Made by a program: the position numbers and the translations under genes. Below the pieces are notes generated by a model. The model had not been told where the DNA came from. It saw nothing but the letters and a program-made list of their open reading frames with translations, and did no database searches. 64,000 nucleotides of DNA from Gordionus sp. m RMFG-2023 (lineage: Eukaryota; Nematomorpha; Gordioida; Chordodea; Parachordodidae). Positions 57,780 to 64,000 of this stretch are shown here, piece after piece (positions within the stretch are counted from its first letter, which is position 1; every line of letters begins with the position of its first letter). The stretch spans positions 6,636,846 to 6,700,845 of the forward strand of contig NC_088779.1 in the NCBI RefSeq assembly GCF_954871325.1. Direction: 5' to 3'.

Positions 57780-57986
57780 CTAAGTACATATGTATACCGG
57801 ATTTAGAAGGGTCAGGCTTTTTATGATAAAACGATATAAATATTTTCCGCTAAAAGGGTCAAGCTTTCTGATTATCAAGATGGCGAGGATAAATGATAGA
57901 TAAGCCGCATGCTTTGCAGGACTCCGATATGCTTGTTTGCAGAAAAACGTGGTGCTTCTTATTCCAAAAAATCCTAAAATGTCCAT
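57780..57986 (-). CDS. Small membrane-protein exon or gene, unassigned
   Basis: A 68-codon reverse-strand frame with markedly higher GC and good codon use. It reads MDILGFFGIRSTTFFCKQAY, RSPAKHAAYL, a hydrophobic helix SFILAILII, RKLDPF, and a second hydrophobic stretch FIIKSLTLLN. A GTATAC donor-like site follows CCG at about 57801, so it may be a first coding exon rather than a complete gene. The GIRSTTFF phrase recalls GVRTTTLF of SMIM8, but the rest does not convincingly align, so no name is given. Confidence 0.45.
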   Translation of the reverse strand: MDILGFFGIRSTTFFCKQAYRSPAKHAAYLSFILAILIIRKLDPFSGKYLYRFIIKSLTLLNPVYICT

Positions 57987-59810
57987 GTTTTTGCTTATAT
58001 AAATTTTAAATCTTTCGATCGTATTATTGATATATTTTAATATGTACTGCCTTGAAATTGATTTCTTTTCTTAAAATCACCACCGCGAATTTCAAAATGT
58101 TTTTTAAAAAAAAAAATTATCACCGAAGCCCATTTTGAATTAATTGTAAAACAATTCTGATTAACTTAGAAAAAATTATCAAAAAACTTGTATCTAACGA
58201 TTCCTTGGCGATTATATCCAATATTGCAATCACATTTAAATACTTTTTAAGTTCGATGTGAAAATAATTATCTAAAGCGTTTTTAGTCAAACCCACTATT
58301 TTCGAATCAAATTAAAGGGAAAAAAATTCAAAAATCTTAATACATGTTGAAATTATTAACAACCATAATTAAATATGTTTAGAAAAAAATATGTATAATT
58401 TTAAAGGATGACAATAAATGTAAACGGCATTAGAAAATGATCCTAATTTGCAAGAATTTCGGGCAATTGTGAATGAACCAATCAAAAATAAAAATAGGGA
58501 TATAACTCAGGAAATGAAAAGTATTACATTTTAAATTTATCGCTCTAATTATTGCCTTCGAAATAACAAAATTCAGTTTTAAGGAGTACCCCACTTTTCC
58601 CCTAAATTTATTGAAGGGCTAATGGATCAAAACATAAATATGAAGTTCCAAAGAAGCCTTATTTTTTCTGATATCGAACATCACAATCAAGCTTCTTGAT
58701 AGGATCAAGATGTGAGTGATGAAGTATAGAATGTTACTGATATTTAGAATATAGCTTTCAAAATTGATTCTGATGTGACCAATAGTTAAACAAAGAGATA
58801 ATAAGGATCATAACAACAAAACAAGAGGAATGCTAATGAAAAAAAAGGTTGTTTATGATGGTTAAGCAAATGTTTGATACGATATGCGGAACTCTAGAAT
58901 AATTTGATATGATGAATATGGGTTCAAGGAGGATTGTCACGATATGGAAAAAAGTGATATAATTATGACTAGCTTTTTCGCGAGAGAAAAAATTAGGAAA
59001 CAATGCATTCAGATTTACTTCTATCCCTAAATTTTTTACTCCTTATTCCCCCCCCCCACCTTTATACGCTAGCTCTATCCCTTCAAAATCAATAAGCAAG
59101 CTGCTACCCCGTTTAATTATTGATGATGGCAAAGCCTCAACTAATGTATGAAAAAATAGATACTTTGTCCACTAAAAAGGCATGCATCATTTTGAGTTTA
59201 AAGGAAATGTGAAGAGTGAAGATACAGGAATAAAGAATATATGTAATAATTGCCTTCTAGTTAATGTTTGTATACTGTGATGAAGAATATGTAATTTTTT
59301 TATGTTTAGAATTTATATCGTTATTTGTTTTTTGGATTGTTCATAAGTCAGTTATGGCACCGCCTCCCGATCTGAGATCTTATTAGGCTTGATTAAAGAG
59401 AAAGGTGTCAAAATAGTTATTCGAAAAATTTATTTGGCATATGTCACCCATATTTCACGGATATTTATTAATTTGATCTAATTTATATTTGATAAAATAT
59501 ATACAATATAATTTATACGGACATTATTATAAAAACATTAATTTATTTTAATTTTGATCATTACTCTGTTCATATTTTTACATTATATACTTAAAGTTTT
59601 TAATAAAAAAGCATCTGATTCTATGACAAACCTCTAATTATTTTCTATTTTTTTCTGAGTTACGTTCTTTACGAGAAAAGAAAAATTGGGGATAACAAGT
59701 ATTTAGGCAATCATTTTGTTTACAATACTAAACTTATTAATATTAGAAGATATAAATTGCAGTATTTCTTTAAGTTAGCAACTGTTTTAAATAAGCTAAA
59801 TTTAAATTTA
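57987..59810. other. Gene-poor DNA with one decayed coding-like patch
   Basis: At about 58429-58536 the + strand reads TALENDPNLQEFRAIVNEPI then KNKNRDITQEM to a stop, with coding-like codons. Beyond it, to about 58750, only broken traces (FSDIEHHNQAS) follow. It may be a processed pseudogene or a transposon relic. A run of C lies at about 59047. Confidence 0.35.
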
Positions 59811-59814
59811 ATTA

Positions 59815-59930
59815 TTTTAGGCCCAAACCCAGCCTAAGCCTACTTAAAAAAAATTAATAACCCAGGCCCGCTAGAATATAAAATTAGGCCTATGGGCCGG
59901 CCCAGTTTATGAAAGTCTCTGTCAAGAGGA
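59815..59930. repeat. GGCCCG-family MITE fragment
   Basis: TTTTAGGCCCAAACCCAGCC ... CCCAGGCCCGCTAG ... AGGCCTATGGGCCGGCCCAG followed by GAAAGTCTCTGTC, a right-end-like terminus. Left end not delimited. Confidence 0.5.
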
Positions 59931-59952
59931 GCAGTATTTAACGCTGTGATAT

Positions 59953-60189
59953 TTAATCAAGCCAGTAAATAGATAAAATATATAAAAAATTCAACCATGT
60001 AATAAAGAGTTTGTTCTTGAGATGAACCGAGTGGTTCGAAAAACGAATACGAATGTAAAACAGGAGAAAAGAGCCAACACAATCTTCAAGGGCGCATAAA
60101 CTGCTATAGAAGTTTATAAAGTTTATATGACTTATTGCTCCGGAGAAATGTAGCAATTTGAAATTAAGTTGATAAATTCTAAAAATCAT
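59953..60189. other. Exon-like island, strand unresolved
   Basis: GC content rises at about 60005-60105. The reverse strand has a 78-codon frame with SSLCALEDCVGSFLLFYIRI, membrane-like. The + strand has NKEFVLEMNRVVRKTNTNV then KQEKRANTIFKGA to TAA at 60097-60099, which also looks like a terminal exon. Both readings have reasonable codons. No family recognised. Confidence 0.3.
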
Positions 60190-61023
60190 TATATTTTTTA
60201 ACGTGCATTATAATTTTATATTAAAGAATTTATTAAATGGCATAACATGTAATGAATAAAAAAAATCAAAAATTTATTTCTACGCATCGATAACATGTTA
60301 TTTATCACTATTCTTGTCAAGGAATAATATAAAAGAAAAAAAAACTAAGAAGGAAATTTAGAAATAGAAAAAAATGAAGGAATTCTAAAATTAAATTGAT
60401 AAATGAAAGAAAAATACGCAAAAAATATAAATAAAATGATAAAAAGTAATGTTAGGAGTTAAATAAACTCTTCCATTCGTGCTTAGAGAGAAATTTGCTG
60501 TAGGGAAGGTAGTAGTGGGGGGGGGGATTTATTTTTATAGAATTTTCCTATCTTTAATATAAATTCTTTATGAAAAAAAAGAAAGATTTAATAACTTTAT
60601 TTTTAAAGAAAATATATAGGAAAATGGATTATTTTTTTTTGAAATTCATAGTATCAAATTTAGAAATTAATTAAATTGAGAAATTAATTAAGTTAAAAAG
60701 TTAATTAAGTTACACAATTAATTGACTATATTATGAATGTGTTACAAATAATAAAATATATCTCCTTTTTATGAAAACTAAATATTTTCCATATAAAAAT
60801 TTGAATATGTAATACAGACGATTTACAATTTTTAACTAATTTATTCAAAAAAAAATATTTACATAATAAAATAAAAATATGAAATCTCGAACTACAAAAA
60901 TTAAATGAATTCAAAAAAAAACTACCACACAAGACATATTTGCATAAAAAAAACCAAAATGTTTAATTACTTTATTTAAAATAAAAATAAAATAAAATCT
61001 TATGTAAAAAACCTTCCCTTCAG
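60190..61023. other. A+T-rich DNA
   Basis: No gene. A run of 10 G at about 60519-60528. Repeated TTAATTAAG/AGAAATTAATTAA words at 60660-60725. Confidence 0.45.
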
Positions 61024-61136
61024 ACTTCATATCCGTATTCGGCCTAATTCTCCAGCGGGTTTTTCCGTTGATTGAATGGGCAGTATCTGTTTATTACCCA
61101 CTAGGGAATGATTGTTTCCGCAACTCCAATATCTAA
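61024..61136 (+). CDS. Terminal exon of an unidentified membrane protein
   Basis: A strong acceptor (CTTCCCTTCAG) is followed by 113 bp reading FISVFGLILQRVFPLIEWAV then SVYYPLGNDCFRNSNI and a TAA at 61134-61136. Codon choice is good and GC is well above the flanks. The phase requires one base from the upstream exon. I could not find the upstream exons on the + strand with confidence, and I do not recognise the protein. Confidence 0.45.
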
Positions 61137-61329
61137 CACAGTTTCATTTTCAATACCACTTCTAGTAATTATTTTTCTACATCTTTTTTCATTTTTAATA
61201 AAAATCTCTAGTTATTATTATTTTGCTATTCTCCCAAAATTTTGTTTTTTTAATTAAAAACAATCAAATTCTATGATTTTGCTATCATTACAAAATTTAG
61301 TTTTTCAATAAAAACCTCGAATTCCTTTA

Positions 61330-61985
61330 ATATATGGTAAAATGGCAAATAAAGGTGTAATAAATTGTATAGAAAAAAATTATTAATCTAAAAACGCTTT
61401 TAAAAAAAGAATATAATTCTATAGTATGTGGCAAAAGCTATTAAAATGTTAAAAAGAAACGCTATGACTGGATAGAAACGCTATGACTGGATAATTCTCT
61501 GTTCACCAGTTAGCGCGAAATCACGATGGAGAATACAAAATACTCAATGCGACCTGCCAAGTCCGGGCCCCCCCCCAATATGTCTGTTATCCGTTATATA
61601 CTTAATAATATAATATTTAAGTCCACGTCATTGCCATTGGCTCGACTATTTATTTTTTAAGAACGATGGGATGTAAATTAATTCAAATAAATGTTAATAT
61701 TGATTGAGAGTATTTCAGCAATATTATTAAATTTCATTTAGCGAATAATTGTGCTATAAAGTGTATTATATTTTTTAAATGCAATATCGTTCTCTTTTAA
61801 TCCCTATGATGTTCTAACAAACTTAAACCCAAGACCACCTTTGAAAAATTATTACAAACTGTAGTGTTATTACATAATATCAATTATTTTTTGATTGCCT
61901 AACATAATCATTATCGATAAATTGTCGCTAGTTTCATATTCAAATTAGTTTTATATTCTTTAAGGTTAAAATCTTAAATTTAAAA
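61330..61985. repeat. 0.65-kb direct duplication, copy 1
   Basis: Shares in order with copy 2: GGTAAAATGGCAAATAAA, GTATAGAAAAAAATTATTAA, GAAATCACGATGGAGAATAC with AAAATACTC, a C run, ATACTTAATAATATAATAT, GCCATTG, TTTCAGCAATATTATTAAAT and ATTATCGATAAATTGTC. No coding frame. The word order is co-linear. Confidence 0.8.
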
Positions 61986-61999
61986 TTAACGAAATCGAG

Positions 62000-62359
62000 A
62001 TGTTTAACAACCCTAATCCGAGATTTGGAAAAAAGATTCAGGTCACACATTTTTTTGGGTTCCCATTTTTAAATCGAACTGATAGCCATATGTATCTGTT
62101 TGATTCAATGTTCGGAAAACAGAATAGAAAAGAACCTGAAACCCTAGGAACTTTGTTTAAGAACGGACCGGAATTAAAATTCCTACAAATTTTTGGGGGA
62201 TCGGAAATTGAAGCATTTTTAAAAAAAATATTTGATGCCGGAACTCTTTTTAGTAGGTTCGGATTTGGGTTCAATTTTAACATGTGGACCATCATATCTT
62301 TTATTAAATATAAAATTTTGCCTGGTGCCACAAAGGCACAAATTTATGTGGTAGAGTAA
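62000..62359. other. Non-genic open stretch between the duplications
   Basis: Open on both strands (119 and 97 codons) with phrases such as GFGFNFNM that reflect repeated GGTTCGGATTTGGGTTC / TCCGGAAT words, as in Gly/Asn/Phe-rich reading of MITE ends. I judge it a repeat rather than a gene. Confidence 0.45.
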
Positions 62360-62726
62360 TTATATTTATTAAAAAAAATGGTAGTAATTTATGAGTAATA
62401 AGTTAGCTAAGAGAGACCGGAGCTATCTGGCGGGTAGGGCAAAAAGGTAAACGTCTATAACGTTTTCATCTTTAGGGCTAATTGTGTCTAATTTGGTCAA
62501 AAGATGTTTTTAGATACATACTATCTACCATATGTTCATTTAGTAACAGGAGCCCCTTACTCAATAAATTAAATCAAATTATAGCCCTTTTTCAACAACT
62601 TTTCTTTATTTTTTACCTTAAAAACTTCAAAGTTTATCAATTTTATATGCCATATTGTTCGATGTCTAGGCTACGGATTAAACTTAATCCGAAGTTTTAG
62701 AGACATTTAAGTTAACTCATCAGAGG

Positions 62727-63385
62727 GTAAAATGCCAAATAAAAGTGCATTAAATTGCGTAGAAAAAAATTATTAAAATCTAAAACGATATAAAAGAAAA
62801 GAAGATTGTAATTGTGAAATGTGCGACAAAAGTTATAAACATAGTTTAAAAAAAGCAAGAAGACGATAACCCTGTATTTACCAGTTATCACGAATTCGAG
62901 TCGAAGTATAGAGTTAACTGTAAGTGCAAGGTAACCCCTCACTCACAGTTAACGGGAAATCACGGTGGAGAATACAAAATACTCGCCGCGAGAGGCAAAG
63001 CACCCCCCCCCCTATATCTCTGTTACCGGTTACATACTTAATAATATAATATTCAGGTCTGACATGCATAGCCATTGACTGAAGGTATGTAATTCAATTC
63101 AAATAATTGTTAATAAAGATAGAGAGTATTTCAGCAATATTATTAAATTTTTTTAGAGAATAATTGTGTTATAAATGTGTAAAATATTTTTTAAATGCAA
63201 TATCGTTATCCCATAGTCCGTATGTTGTTCTAACTGACTTAAAACTGAAAAATTCACAAACTCTAGTATTATTCCATGATATCAACTATTTTTAAATTGC
63301 TTTTAGTTATAAAATAAATCATTATCGATAAATTGTCTTTAGTTTCATATTCAAATTAATTTCATATTCTTTAATATGGTATATG
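62727..63385. repeat. 0.65-kb direct duplication, copy 2
   Basis: Counterpart of 61330-61985: GGTAAAATGCCAAATAAA, GCGTAGAAAAAAATTATTAA, GAAATCACGGTGGAGAATAC, a C run at 63002, ATACTTAATAATATAATAT, TTTCAGCAATATTATTAAAT, ATTATCGATAAATTGTC. Both copies have their own small insertions and deletions, so the duplication is not recent. Confidence 0.8.
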
Positions 63386-64000
63386 TAATAATTGTTTGCG
63401 ACTATATTTATATATATTAAAAAACTTTATTTTATTATATATATCATCACCATTACTTATAGTTGTACTTGCATTTAAATAATTAAATCTAAACTTATCA
63501 TTAATATTACCTATTGCAACGCCACTAATGGCCTAGATTCCCTACATAAATTTATATAATGAATCTAATATGCGTAGTCAGGGAGAGGGGGCAAGGAGAA
63601 CCCCCCCCCCTCCAAAAATTTGCTTGTTCTCGTTATTATCCTTTTTATACAATATATCACTTTAAACAAGAATCTGAAAGAAAAATATTTTTTTTAATAA
63701 TTTTTTAAATAAAAAATATTTTATATTAAAAAAAAGTGAAAACCCAAATAATTTTATAAAAAATTTAATATCAAAAGGAATATATGGGTGAAACTCTCAC
63801 CTAATAGTACACCCCTTGCCTTAACAAAATCCCAGCAACGCTTATGAATTTTGATTTTGAAAAATTAATAACTAACTTATTTCTCTTTCAAATTATTGTT
63901 TGTAATGATATATTGTATATATTTATAGGGGAGAGATACAAAAATTATAGGAAAAAAGTATATGGGCACCGAGTTAAACATCTAAATTTTCTCGAAAGGT
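63386..64000. other. Right edge, A+T-rich
   Basis: No gene; G-rich then C-run sequence at 63580-63612 (GGGAGAGGGGGCAAGGAG then 10 C). Confidence 0.5.

Noticed and set aside
57780-57986. Naming this frame SMIM8
   Set aside because: Only a short GIRSTTFF-like phrase agrees; the helix region and C-terminus do not align well enough.
62000-62359. 119-codon + ORF and 97-codon reverse ORF
   Set aside because: Open on both strands because of repeated G/T-rich words; no protein-like motif. Treated as a repeat.

Overview
This is an A+T-rich animal (metazoan) nuclear window with spliced genes and dense, mostly dead transposons. Three host genes can be read with confidence: BCS1 (mitochondrial AAA chaperone, + strand, 8 exons, 1193-8076), TMEM192 (lysosomal membrane protein, - strand, 6 exons, 11746-16971) and an intronless class-A GPCR (- strand, 25031-26182). 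The two spliced genes are convergent. Both have very short introns at the 5' end (39-58 bp) and kilobase introns further 3'. That gradient, the A+T richness and the single-exon divergent GPCR suggest a flatworm-like invertebrate; the taxon is an inference and is not proven by this window.

Layout. 0-8.1 kb: a small unassigned ORF, then BCS1, whose long introns hold a LINE tail and several MITEs. 8.3-10.4 kb: a TA-flanked MITE next to a decayed hAT transposon with a perfect 8-bp target duplication. 11.7-17.0 kb: TMEM192 with hAT-type MITEs in its large introns. 17.2-18.3 kb: an unassigned coding-like island bounded by inverted and direct repeats. 18.3-25 kb: mostly empty A+T-rich DNA with a LINE reverse-transcriptase scrap and a decayed coding-like patch. 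25-26.2 kb: the GPCR. 26.2-33.2 kb: MITEs and a second hAT copy (30012-31856) that has itself been hit by a MITE.

33.3-44.7 kb: a fossil LTR retroelement, probably Ty3/Gypsy-like. It shows two diverged LTR-like ends, a tRNA-Leu-type primer site, one long open frame carrying a retropepsin domain and about two dozen 18-residue repeats, a zinc-knuckle frame beside the 3' LTR, and nested insertions including a 1.9-kb foldback element. 45.9-46.8 kb: a third hAT-derived element with a perfect 8-bp duplication. 47-57 kb: MITEs and degraded retroelement debris, purine-rich on + at about 49.7-51.8 kb and on - at about 52-55.2 kb. 57.7-61.2 kb: three or four unassigned exon-like islands. 61.3-63.4 kb: a direct duplication of about 0.65 kb.

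The host genes do not form a pathway or operon. BCS1 serves complex III assembly, TMEM192 the late endosome/lysosome and the GPCR cell-surface signalling. The most unusual signals are the long open protease-plus-repeat frame inside an otherwise decayed LTR element, the intron-length gradient, the pervasive poly-G/poly-C tracts in A+T-rich DNA, and several good coding-like islands that I could not assign.
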